Source: Rhynochetos jubatus (taxonomy: Eukaryota > Chordata > Aves > Eurypygiformes > Rhynochetidae). From it: 64,000 nt of DNA. Shown here one piece after another: positions 12,083 through 23,700 of this stretch. The notes under the pieces were generated by a model, which did no database searches, was not told the DNA's origin, and was given only the letters and a program-made list of their open reading frames with translations. The first letter of the stretch is position 1; every line of letters starts with the position of its first letter. The position numbers and the translations under genes are program-made. The DNA is taken from assembly GCA_027574665.1 (NCBI GenBank), contig CM050659.1:23165001-23229000 (forward strand). The letters run 5' to 3'.

Positions 12083-12096
12083 CTTGCTATGGTAAC
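12083..12096 (+). promoter_or_regulatory. Candidate RFX X-box
   Basis: CTTGCTATGGTAAC matches the palindromic X-box bound by RFX factors (type GTTGCYATGGYAAC) at nearly every position, with a C for G at the first base. RFX proteins drive ciliary genes and, through the X-box, some immune genes. Here there is no adjacent promoter or first exon that I can recognise, so any role would have to be as a distal element. A related phrase, TGCCATGGCAAC, occurs at 5191-5202. Confidence 0.3.
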
Positions 12097-14065
12097 AACT
12101 TTTTTATTGGAATCCAGAGCATGAGTGTGTAATGCTGCATTGACCCTATTACTCTTGAGAGAAATTAACTTTAGGAAGAGTTGTTTTGGCCAAACTTTCA
12201 AGGAGGAGACAAAGTGTAAAAATATGCATTAACGGAATAAAAGGCTTACTTTTAAGCAATATTTCCCATTATTCTATGCCATTGTCCTTTCGTTACAGCC
12301 TTAGGTTTGAAGACATCAGCTCTTTTTTTGTAAATGGCAGGGTGGGGAATGTTATTTTGCTCACATTATTTTATTCTCATCATTTTTCACATCAGAAAGT
12401 AAATGGTTTCTTTCGTGAGTCAAATGAGCAACAGCTGGATCTTCCTGTGCCCCCTCCCATTCTTCTAGTTGAGGATCAACATCAGCTGTGGCTTTGTGCA
12501 GAGGCACAGTGTGGGATCAAGACTGTAATTCAGCATGTCATTCAGCTGATATGAATATGTAATTATAATTAGGAGCTCCAGGGTCCATCAGCACATGTAT
12601 GAGTCTGGAATTTAAGTTGTATTTGGATGTATTATAAGTCTAAACTCTCTAGTGGGTAATAAACCTGCAAGCCAAGAAAAGCCAAAGGCGAGATCTTTGT
12701 CTGGAGGTACCATAGGACTTCCCTGGAGGTCCTTCAAACAGTGAATCATCAATGTTGAAATGCTTGCAGCTGAATTCCCAGCTCAGGCTCATCTATGGAA
12801 AGAAAAAGAAGAAAACTACAGGCAAACTGGGCAATTGAATGGTCTGCTCAGGGTGCCTAGTACTTGGCAGTCTTGTTCTAGTCAGGCTAACAGTCAATAA
12901 TGAGTGCAACGGTGTCTAACTGGTCCTAATTCTGCTGTACACTAAGGACTTTTTAAGACGTTCGGGGCATCGTCTTTTCTGTCTAAAGTCAATGGGAGAA
13001 CCTGTCTAGTTATCAAAAAAAGATGACAGTGTCTAGGGCTGTCCGTCTGGCATCAGTCTTACAAACTGTCCTGTCCAGAGGCAGGATCTTTCATGTTGTA
13101 AGTGGACTCGGCTCTCTGATAGTTTGGAACAGAAAGTGAGCAGTAAATATTGCTACTGTTAAAGCTTTTTTTCCCCCTCCTTTTTGTGGCTTTGTAACTG
13201 TTGTGACCTGTTAATACAGGTAAGGATTCCAACTTTGTTATCGATGGAGTGGCTTATAAATGAAATTCAGTGTATTCTTCATCCTTATCTCTGAATTAGA
13301 CCTTTTTGTCCCTGTCCCACCTCTCAGATACCAGTCGTTTTCACTATGTTTTAATACAAATAATACAGAAAGAAGCTAAAACTGTGGTCTTTCATGCAGG
13401 CAAAACTCCACAGATGTTGGTGGGTTCAGATCTTGTTCACGAAAGTGCAGCTATGATACAAAACTATTTTAAAAATATGCCCATAGTGTTAGCTGGTTGC
13501 GGGAGGTGTATGAACAGGTGTTTGCTGCTCTAAATACACATGGAGCTAGATGCTGTTGTGTCTGCTCTGCTCCAAGTGAAAATGTGAGAAAGCGTTTTGT
13601 ATGTCTGATGGAGATTCAAAAGGTAAAATCTGTGAAGAACTTAGCAGTCCTTCAGAATGAAAGATTTAATATAAAAGATGAGGGAAAAGTAATATCATTA
13701 TGATAAAAACATACCTCTTGGCTCTTCTGAATTCCCAAAAATTTCCAAACTGAGGAATTGAAAGAATAACCACATAAGATTGTCTGGGTCAAACAATGTT
13801 ATTCTAAACTTATTCTCACCTTGCTTCTCAGTAGTTTTCCTTTTTTTAAAGCTCATTAGTTGGACAGCTGTTTGCTGGACTGAATGTAAAATTGTGCAAG
13901 GGGCTACAATTGAACCGAAGTCCTGTGTATTCCCCTGCTCTGGAAACTTTCCATTGGCAAAAGTTTGAGGGCTAACCTAGAACTTATTTTTACTTAAATT
14001 TGAGGATGGGAATTCTTCAAATTTTTATTTTTATTGATTTTTCAACTTTGCTGCAAAGCCAGTAA

Positions 14066-14310
14066 GGATGTCTTTAAACTGAAACAGGACAGATTTAGAT
14101 ATAAGGAGGAAATTCTTCCCACAGAGGGTGGGGAGCACTGGGACAGGTTGCCCAGAGAAGCTGTGGGTGCCCCATCCCTGGGAGTGCCCAAGGCCTGGCT
14201 GGATGAGGCTTGGAGCAACCTGGGCTAGTGGAAGGTGTCCCTGCCCATGGCAGGGGGTAGGACTGGGGGAACTGTAAGATCCCTCCAACCCAAACCATCC
14301 TGTGATTCTA
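14066..14310 (+). mobile_element. CR1 LINE 3' fragment
   Basis: A 5'-truncated CR1 copy of about 245 bp. It begins near GTCTTTAAACTGAAAC and runs through the ORF2 C-terminus, where one frame reads HWDRLPREAVGAPSLGVPK then SNLG-stop, the stop at its usual place. It continues into the 3' region (CCCTGCCCATGGCAGGGGG) and ends with TGTGATTCTA, a variant of the CR1 tail. No internal deletion is obvious. It cannot encode a functional reverse transcriptase. Confidence 0.95.
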
Positions 14311-14543
14311 AGGAAAATTTCTGAAACTTAAAAATTGAGCATTTTGCCTCTCTCAGTACTTGGGACCTGCTGATTGTTTTGACTTCTATATGGGCTAAGA
14401 CAATTTGGACAAACTGGTGATTTTTTCAGCCTGCTTGTCCCATGGGACCAGAAACACCTTTTAGTCACTGGTGTCAACCTTGCCTTCTGAGCTTCTTTTT
14501 CCTATATAAGCAGGGCCCAGCTCAACCAGCTTTTCTTTCTGTG

Positions 14544-14560
14544 TTTTTTTTTTTTTTTTT
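14544..14560 (+). repeat. Poly-T run (17 T)
   Basis: Seventeen consecutive T followed by five A. It is not attached to a recognised retrotransposon, so it is treated as a simple homopolymer tract rather than a retrogene tail. Confidence 0.85.
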
Positions 14561-17298
14561 AAAAATTCAGAACTTTAAAGTTAATTTTTTTTTTCCAAAA
14601 CCATATCTAAGTCCCATGCATATTCCTGAGCAACATTTTTGTTTTCATTGAGACTTCAAATTCTGCTGAGTGCAACCTACATTTTCTCCCTGTTGCAGAG
14701 GGCTATTGAGGAATGAATGGAACAGCATCCTCAAAGTGGAGAAACCACTTTTATGCATACACTGGCTCATTATTTATTATTTTTACTGTATTGTTAAAAC
14801 AGGTGGGATGGAATTGTACCATCATCTGATGTGAATGCCAGCCAGAGCTTAGGGGCCAAGCGACCCTTTGCAGATTCAGAGATAGTCTTTCTGCTGGAGC
14901 CCTTTTGATCTAGTGGTCATGGTGAGCGACAGCTTCCCCAAACGAGACTTATCTACCTGTGAAGAAGGGACTATTAAAGGAAAAATCTTTCATATCCACT
15001 TGAAGAAAGGAATTTCACTAATGCAAAAAAAGTATGCATAAATGAACGTGTGCTAATGGGAACTGTCGTCAGGGGAATCTTGTGCAAGCAATTCCCAAAC
15101 GGATGTAAGATATTGTGGATAACCAAGACTGTCCAGCTCTGGAAGTAAAGTAAAGCCCCCAGAATGGAAAATATATGTTTAACAGACCAGCAAGAAAAAG
15201 TCTTAACGTGGTATATGGAAGAATGAATATGGTTCCTTCTTTTGAGATACAGGGGGAATCTGTAGGGCAGAAAACTTTCTTTGAAATGATCTCCAGATGC
15301 CAAAATATGCACAGCATACAGTGCAACAACTTCACGCTGATGCTAGGCTGTAGACATAGCACTTATTTCATAGTTAAAGAAAGAAAGAGAGGAAGTTGGT
15401 GGTCCACTGAGATTTATGCTAGTCTTGCACCCCTGGTAGGCCTGGTTTCCTTTCACTTATTTATTTAGATACGAAGCTACATCAGATGCTTGTGTGAATA
15501 CTTCAGAGCCCTCTGCTCAGCAGTTAAAATGCACTAAAGTAAAAGAGACCAAAGGCCAGTTAATACACAGTGAAGGGATCAGGTGGGACAAAGACCTTTG
15601 GAAAGGTACTGACGGATGTGAGTTCAGTTGTTTCATTCTTCAGCTCTTACTCATCTGAGTAATAAAAAGAATGCCCCTTTTAAATGAGGCCCAGAACAGA
15701 GATTTCAGTGGATGCTGTGGGTCTGACTTGCCATGTGCTGGAAGACCACCCGTGATTGAAATGGCGTGCAGGTACTGAAGGTCAGGAGTGGAATGTGTTT
15801 GTGGAAGGATACGAGCGCTCGGGACTATGTAGTGTTACTTGCCCAGCCCTTCAAGGGGAGTTGTGAGAGTAGTTAAAGTCTGCACAGGTCTTGGAGGATG
15901 TACTTCAGGCTGAGGCTGCGGCTCACGAGCACAGCTATCTGCCAGAAGGATGCGCGACACAGGAACATGGTTGTGGGCTGCTGTCAGTGGAACTATGGTG
16001 CTGACTTTGATGGATGCTGCATGAAACCTTAGGTCAAACTCTGCTCAGTGTAAGGGGCTCATGCCTCAATAAACAGACCCATCCTGCAGTAACAACAAGT
16101 TTTAAAGAGAAAACTGCACTTTTAACAACACTGGCTTCATCTAAGAATTGAGAAAATTGTGCTGGTTTAAGACTAGGGGTGGGGGTGTCTATAACAAGGA
16201 AAGGTTCTGCTCATGACTGTGGAAACATGAATTTTGCATGTTAGGCTCCTAGATGCAGTAGCTCTGACTATTTATGCCATGACCAAAGCGGACAGACTTT
16301 TTAATTGAGAAGAATCTTACATGCAAGTGTAAATTGTTGGTTTCTTACAGTTCTGCACTTACTTAAGAAAATGGGGCCAAGTATAAGTATTTGGCAGCCC
16401 CAGTTCATGTTTCCTTGCTTCTCTCTTTTTTCTGTCCTAATTTTAGTTAATTATGAGATTTTTTTCAAATTGTTCTGTAATTACCTAGTCCTATGCATTA
16501 TGTAGAAAGATGTTGAGAGACATGCGATTATAAAATCCAGACTGCTGTGTGCTGACATTTATGGCTTTCTCTCTCAGCACTAGCATGAATAGATGCTAAA
16601 TTTTCTCAAGCTAAAATGTAGCTGGAAGATTTCTGGTAAAAAGCAATTTGCATTTTTGGATAACAAACAGAAAAAAGGGCAGATACAATTTTCCAACACC
16701 TGCTCCGGTTTTTAACTTCTTCCATTGAGTCTCAGCGTGGCTCAGAACTGGTTTTTGCTGTTCACTGGAATGCCTAAAATTGGCTTCTGACAGAAATAAA
16801 ATATTAGAATAATTGGATTCTGTCCTTTCTCATTATATCATTTTCTGTTTCCTTCAACATACAATCCATAGAAAAGATGTTGCTAACATTTCCTGAAAAA
16901 TGTCTTTCAGCATAAGCTTTTTCCATTCTCTTTTGGAAAATCAGAATGTTTTATAATTATACAATTAGCTTGCTCAAGTTACTTGTTTTCTGTTAAAACA
17001 TTTTGTACTGTTAGAGGTGTCATCTAAGAAAGATTCAGGGACGTTAGAATTAAAGGTCATCTTTCCGTCTCAAAGTTGCTCATAGAAAAAGATAACTAAA
17101 CAGACTTGGTCTTTTGAGAATGATGTAAGAATTTCCCTCTAGATACCCATTTTTTTATTAACTTATGATAGAATTACATCATTCATCTTAAATATTGAGT
17201 AATAGAAGCCCTTGCTAACTGTTCCGTAACTCTGGTTTAATGGATGAACCCTCCACTGGTTTCTCAAAACTATTATTCTACTCAGGAGCTGATACATT

Positions 17299-17349
17299 TG
17301 AAGTCAATTGGGACCATTATGTGAGAGACTGCCAGGAGTAAGGGTCTGG
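17299..17349 (+). repeat. Possible ancient amniote interspersed-repeat remnant
   Basis: The phrase TGAAGTCAATTGGGACCATT, followed by ATGTGAGAG and GAGTAAGGGTCTGG, resembles an old repeat seen in turtles and birds whose consensus has a 'GAAGTCAATGGGA ... CATGTGAGTAA' pattern. The match is short and from memory, so the family is not named. It may be coincidence. Confidence 0.3.
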
Positions 17350-17633
17350 TTAAAATAAGATAATCAACTAATTGTAATTGGTTTCTGTTAAGATATTTGA
17401 GGCTGAGGTAAATTTTAGGGGGATTAACTCCATCTAACATACTTTTTCAATTTCTAATTTGTATGATAGTTTGAAATAAGGAGTGAATAAACCTGTAAAA
17501 AAAAAAATTAAAAAGAAAAATCATCTGACCTGAGAAAAAAGAAAAATAAAGTAGCTCATTTGAGACTTGTCAGAAATAATCCTAGCACTGCTCTGCTTGC
17601 TATTTATATTCTTGCACGTATCTGCTTAGCTTC

Positions 17634-17783
17634 ACGACAAACACATTACAGTTGTGAGCACAGTGAATCGTGAACCCAGCCGGGATGTGCTGAGTTCGGC
17701 TTAAGGCCAGGGGCTGCATTCCCCACCACCCGTGGGTGCAGCGTGCAGGAGCCGGTGTGCAGTCCAGCAGGGCGCACTGCACG
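17634..17783. other. Local CpG cluster
   Basis: Nine CpG dinucleotides occur in about 150 bp, and the stretch is clearly GC-richer than its flanks, which carry very few CpGs. It is too short for a standard CpG island (usually at least 200 bp), and no promoter motif or exon is evident beside it. It could be a small unmethylated regulatory island, a remnant of an unrecognised repeat, or chance. Confidence 0.55.
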
Positions 17784-20500
17784 AACATTGCTAAAATCCC
17801 ACTAGTGAAACTCTGCAGAAACTGCGGTTCCTTCCCAAGGGGCCTTGACTAAGAGCGCAGCTGCATGATGAACGTGCTTACAGTAGGGCACTGGCAGGTT
17901 AAGAAAACACTGACTTATGTCTGAAAATGGTTCTAGGGTCAACTGCTACCAAGATGTGAAGAACTAGCTCTGGAGAAGTGGCTGTGTCTGAAGGAAAATC
18001 CTGCAGTATGATGCCAGGGATTCTGTGAATTATTAGGTTTGCAGGACATAAATGATATATTTTAGCTCAGTTTATGTGTGCATGGCTCACTCCTGGAAGA
18101 AGCCATGACTCCCACTGGCTTCAGTGAATGCTGCAAGTGCAGAGCCTCTGCGGCTATGGTTCATAAGTGCTGTGCTCAAAGAATAGCGAGGCCCTGGATT
18201 AACCCTTCCAAACCCAGAATTCCTGCAAAAGCGCTCTGACTTTTATTGTCTGGGGTTTGTATATACAGGCATTTACTTAGGTGTAATCATTCTCTGCATC
18301 ACTCCGGAAGAGTTTTCGTGTGCAGGGAAGCCGTTACTGGTGGGCGACACATGCATGTGCAGGGTTCAGTCCTGTGTTGCAGCCGATTGTGTGCACACAT
18401 GCAAATTCTGTGCTTGCCCAAGAAGCTGTATCAACAAAGAACAAATTCTTGTATTACACACAGAAAAGTTGTGTAACGGAAACAAAAACCTGCGCATTTG
18501 ATAATTGGATTGGATTAGATCCCTGTGCTCTAATGTTGGCAATATATATTAAAGAAAATGACTGGGTTTTGATTTTAAGAAAGGACAAGTAACCTTTTCA
18601 CAGAACTTATGAAATCAGCTGGTACTGACTGATGATTCTCTTGGCATGAAAGACATGTTCTAGGGAAATGGGCGAGCCCGTCCTTTCGCATTCTAGCCTG
18701 GAAAGAGATGAGTAGTAGTGTGGTCCGTGTGATGACTTCTCACATGTGTGGCAACTTCAGATTTTAGCAAATACATTTTGTTTTCATAGACCTTCTTTTA
18801 TTGTAGAACATTTTGAAGCACCATGTTGTTGTTTTGTTATCAAGAGGAACACTATACTTAAAGAGTATAATATATGAGGGGCAAAGGTGCGGGGGAAGAT
18901 AGAGGTCACGCGAGGCTGCCTTGCAATACTCTCTTTTTACATATTTTGCTCCCTAAAATGTCGCTGTGATATCGAGGTCACAAATCAGACCTTTTCTTCA
19001 GTATACAGGCTGCATTGACCCTGGCTTGGGAACGAAGCCACAAAATCGGGTGCATAAACACTCTTGCTTGTTCTAGGCAAAGACCAAGACAAGACTGCAC
19101 AAATAAAGTGCTCACGGACTTCTAAGGAAAACTGTTTCCTTCTCTCCTGTAATGTTCATTAAGCAGCTGAACTTTCTGTCTCTCATTTGGCCATCAACAT
19201 CCAAAGCCCTTTCTTTTCTTATGAAGCTTGAAGCTGTTTTAGATACATTCTTTACATTCTGGGCCAAAGTGGAGTCTTTTTAGAAACTATTCACTCTTGG
19301 ATGAGGACCAGTGCTGCTTGTTTTCTCCTAATTTTTTGCTTTAATGTCAATTAATCAAGTACCCTGATATTATCTTTCTATACTTATCTGAACTATTTCT
19401 GAAAATTGTTGATTTGCCTGTGTTATGCACAAGCCATAAGAAGGCTCTTTGTCACAAAGTCTGATCAGGACCAGCGCATTTACTTGCGTAGTTTATTTTT
19501 TTCTCAAGTATCCAGGGTTCCAATCAATAAAATAGACACAAGAATATAAGTGAAGATGGAGAAGGGCAATTCTGTGAGTATATCTCAAAGCAGATAATAC
19601 CATTTTTAATATTTGATGCCCAGACGTGACCATTACTGCTTGCTATCTTTCTTCCTCAGCTGCATTTGTAGAGGCAGCAGAGAAATTAATGGGTCTGAGG
19701 GAACATTGTGTTTAAAACTTGCTGAGGGCGCTGAGATATTTCATTGCTTGGCTGGTGCTGGTGGATGATCCATATGCCTGAAACAAAGGGAGAGTAAAAG
19801 GAAAGAGAAACATTTACAAGTTTTGCTAAACCATTGTCTTGCTGTTCTTAGAATAAGCTGGATAGAGATGGTTGTATATACTTTATTCAGATAACGAGCG
19901 AGATTTGAAGCTCATATTCAGTTTGGGTATGTGTCCAGATTTCAAGATCTAAGAGTGCTTGGTGTGCTGTCTTACAAAATGGGCGGGGGGTCACGGAGAA
20001 AGAAGTTGCAGCTCAGTCCATGGGACTGAAACAGGCAGCTTCAGATAGGGCTGGTCCAACCACTGCTCGCGTGGATGGAGAAGGCTGTGCATCAGGTAGC
20101 TGCTGCCCTCCACGTGATCAGATGTGCAGCCTCCAGCACAGTACTTATGGTAAAGATTAATTTGTCCTGGTTTCCTAAGTGAGACTTGAAGGTAGGGAAA
20201 GTATAGGAAGCCAAATAATGACAGGGCATAACAGTCCTAGCTGTTCAGAGTGGAATGACCAGGAGGGAGGGTAAAAAAGATGTATCTAAATGTGTGAATT
20301 CAAAGACATGTACTGAAGAATTCCTCTTCAAGAGAGGAAAAAAGAAAGGCAATGCTGGATTATGTCTGAAAGATGATTATGAACCCAGAGATACTGGTGG
20401 GACATTTGTTGTATGTGTACTGTGGCCATATTTCCTGAAACGTGGAGGAACATGACTAATTAGGTTTAATATTCTGGATTATCTGTATATTTTTAGAACT

Positions 20501-20544
20501 GGAATTGGAGGAAATATAATAAGGAATTGGAGGAAAGATAATAA
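20501..20544 (+). repeat. 22-bp tandem duplication, 1 mismatch
   Basis: Two head-to-tail copies at 20501-20522 and 20523-20544. Both start GGAATTGGAGGAAA and end ATAATAA, and they differ at one base (T versus G). The near identity suggests a recent duplication. The purine-rich GGAGGAAA core resembles an ETS-type site, so the duplication doubled any such site. Confidence 0.9.
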
Positions 20545-20760
20545 GGAGGTTCCTTTGTAGAAGTGTTTATACAGATTGTGTTTATAGGGGTGAATAAAAA
20601 TAAATAAAAGCAGCAGAGATGGAAAAATTTCCTAATGCTCTTTCACCTCCACTGAATCCATACTTGTCAGGGAAGGTACAGCTTAAAAAGGAAACCCTCT
20701 GGAAAAGTTTGAGAGCTGCTACTTTAATCTTCACCTTCTGAGAAGTTTCAAATATCAAGA

Positions 20761-20762
<2 letters not shown>

Positions 20763-20795
<33 letters not shown>
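20763..20795 (+). repeat. (AG)n microsatellite, about 16.5 units
   Basis: A pure AG dinucleotide run of 33 bases, likely length-polymorphic. Long purine runs like this can adopt triplex structure and can bind GAGA-type factors. No neighbouring promoter is recognised. Confidence 0.95.
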
Positions 20796-20798
<3 letters not shown>

Positions 20799-23700
20799 AC
20801 TCTCTAATTAGTGAAGGAGGCAGGTAGGACATTAATTGATTTGTTATGCTACTTCTTTGACCTGTGCTGTGTTTGAGAACAATAGAAGAGCTGGAATGTT
20901 CTTCAACAACATAGCAGAGCTTTTATGCAATACCAGCTTAGAAACCTTTGATCACAAACTGTTGCTGTAAATCTGTAATTTTGATAATAGTGCTTTTTCC
21001 CACGTGTATTTTAATTTTAGTAATTTATTCTTTGTTTAGGAATTAGTTTCACAGAGTTTGTGCTACTTCCTCATTTTACACAGTGTTTGGAAAATCCTGA
21101 AATCCATGTCTCTTCTAATAGCGGTATAGTACAAAGCCAGTAATATTTGTGAGAACATGGAACAGTTTTTATGTACGATGCAGGTCATTATATATGTGAA
21201 AAATAAGAAAAGGGGGGAATGAGGTTAAAAAAAGGCAGAGGAAGGACTTGTTTTTATCTGAACTGGATTGCAATTTAGGGTCAAACTTACTGTGTAACAG
21301 TGTCTGTCATGGCTCCACAGTCCCAAATTTCACAGTGAAACATTATACTGTCACTGCATAGTCCTTTGAAAGTTGCTTTCAGGAAAGGTGTTTAATAGTG
21401 CTAAGAGTTTAATGCATGATTTAGAACCAAAGAGACATTTAATTTCAGAGCGTAAATTAAAATAATCCATAAAAGCAGTGTACGCATTGTGACAGTATCA
21501 AAAACTATCGGCTTACAAAAATGTGTGGGCTTGGGCATAATTTAGTCACTTAGTTGATTGTTGTGAAGGAGGAGAAAAGAATAAAAAGGGTGTCTCAGCT
21601 TCTGTACAGCCCTAGAAGCAGAAACACTGACTTAGAACTTAATGAAAACATGCGACACAAACATACAAATATATTGGAGATCTCAGAAAAGGCCAAGAGC
21701 TGCTATTTGCAAACAAAAGGTCCCTGGTACTTTGAAGGTAATTCCTGGTGATCCTATTTAACTTTTTTTCAGAGAAGGACTGCTTTTCCTAGTCCTAACA
21801 GCCAGTTTAAAAAGGGATCAGACGCTTAGCCTGAGTTTGAGACAAAAATTAGAAATCTGGTTGTCTAGGTTCCCTGTATAGCCAAAAAGGAAAGACAGAG
21901 GTGATCCATCACACCATGAGAGAGATGGCTGGGATAATGGAGATACAGTGCCCTGGTTAGATGAAATGTCCTTTGCCTGTCCAACATCGTAGTCCCATGG
22001 CAACAGACTGGTCTTGGGTCTCGCTTTGCCTTAGCTAAGCCGTGGAAGTAAACCAGCGTAACTGTATGGTCGAGTGACTCAAGTAAACGCTGTTACCTGG
22101 GCAGGTCTCTTTGGAGGGGATTTCACCTGAGACAAAGAAAACCATTTTTTATTTGGTAGAAGAATGCCCAGGTTGGGAAATGGGCTTGTTTATTTGTAAT
22201 GATTTAACTCAACATCTGCATAATGAATAAAATTTTAACTGTGGAACAAGTCCATATATCAAAGCAAAGTGCTGCTTTTCCTGAAAGGCAGCACTTCTCA
22301 TCTTTGGCCAGAACGCTCAGTGTGCTTAAGAGCTTCAAGTCAGTCAATTCTGTAAGGATTAGGTTGTGGATTTTTTTGACATAATATTACCCATTTATTC
22401 CTCCCTGCCTTAAACTATGCTTGTGCCTGTCATTATGCAAGATACCTGATTATGCCAATGAGCAGTTTCTGTAGACTGAGGACTGTATGTTATGTACAGA
22501 ATTAGGGAATTCCTTACATGGTTTTGATACACGAGGGTACAAGTGAAAGCCTGGCATTTACATTTTCTGGAACAGATTTGTCTATTTGTTTATTAAGCAT
22601 CATTCTCTTTCATTTCATGGCCCTCTGTGTAGTAAAATAGAAAATAATACACGTGTGTGTGTAAGAATATCAAGTCCTGCTCTGGAAAAAAAAACCCCTT
22701 CAGCCAAAATAAAGATTTGACTGTTTTGCAAGATAATGTCTAGCATGATGCAATATCAGGCACCTGGTACAGTCACATCATCATTGGTTTCAGCTTTTCT
22801 TCATGACTAACAAAAATTAAGCAACAGATAAAAAAAAAAATTAAAAAGAACTGTAGGCCAGATTGAGAACTGAATGAAGTGAGAGGTGAAGTAAGCATTT
22901 GACAAGAATGCTCAGGGAAAAGATTAATCATTGCTTCACGTTCTGTGCCCAAAACAACTGTGTCTTTGCTTGCCTGTGATGTCTGATTTTGGAAAGGACA
23001 ACAGGCATCCCTTTCAGAGACACGCAGACTGGCCTCTGAAGGAAAGCTGGTACTGTATGCATGTGAACAGTCTGCATAACTCAGAAATCCACAGCAGAAG
23101 AATTAGTAAAAGTATTTACACAATTTGATCACAAACTACCATGACGGTGTGCGAAAGTTAACTGATGAATTGTCTGGAGTGCAGAATAGCCCATGTTTAA
23201 ACAGTTAAAAATATTGTTCATCTCATTTAAAGGGTTATGTTGGCTATTGTTGTTGGTTTATTTTCCATGGGATTAATAGGAACATCCTGGAAACACAGGA
23301 AATTTGGAAAATGTATCAAGGTTGGGGGCTGCGGGTAGCAGGCAGCACCTTGATACTGCAGCTGCTTGGTCTGAATTTTTTATGTCTGCATGAAATGATT
23401 GAGAGTGATGTGTATATCTGAGACCATCACTGTATATGTTTTCACATACGTATTTGCTAAATACATGCAGCAGCTTGCAAGCATGGGACATAAAACCAGA
23501 GCACTGCATTTGTAAGCACAGGCGTGTTCCTGTTTGAAAGTGACGTATGAACATGGGTTTTGTTGATCAAGTAGCAAATACAGAGGAATATACAAGGGGA
23601 TACAGGCATAGAAAATTCTAAATATATAATCTGTTAGCCTTTTCATTCATATAAACATAAGATATGGACAATATGTCCATTTTGTTTCATTTTAATGACA

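Larger units (their letters stand above)
9859..14065. other. Mostly unique non-coding DNA between two CR1 copies
   Basis: Contains one short CR1 tail (listed separately) and otherwise no recognised repeat. A 159-codon open frame at 11088-11567 (plus strand) shows no domain and looks like chance. An RFX X-box-like motif lies at 12083-12096. Around 13328-13621 two overlapping open frames sit between acceptor-like and donor-like sequences, but no protein family is recognised. Confidence 0.65.
14311..20500. other. Unique non-coding DNA with simple repeats and a CpG cluster
   Basis: No gene supported. Holds a 17-base T run at 14544-14560, a somewhat GC-richer stretch near 15.7-16.05 kb with no recognised element, a possible ancient repeat remnant at 17299-17349 and a dense CpG cluster at 17634-17783. 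Open frames are all below 100 codons and without recognisable domains. Confidence 0.65.

Noticed and set aside
18360..18372. GGTTCAGTCC resembling a tRNA B-box
   Set aside because: One base short of the B-box consensus, and no A-box or cloverleaf arms at the right distance.
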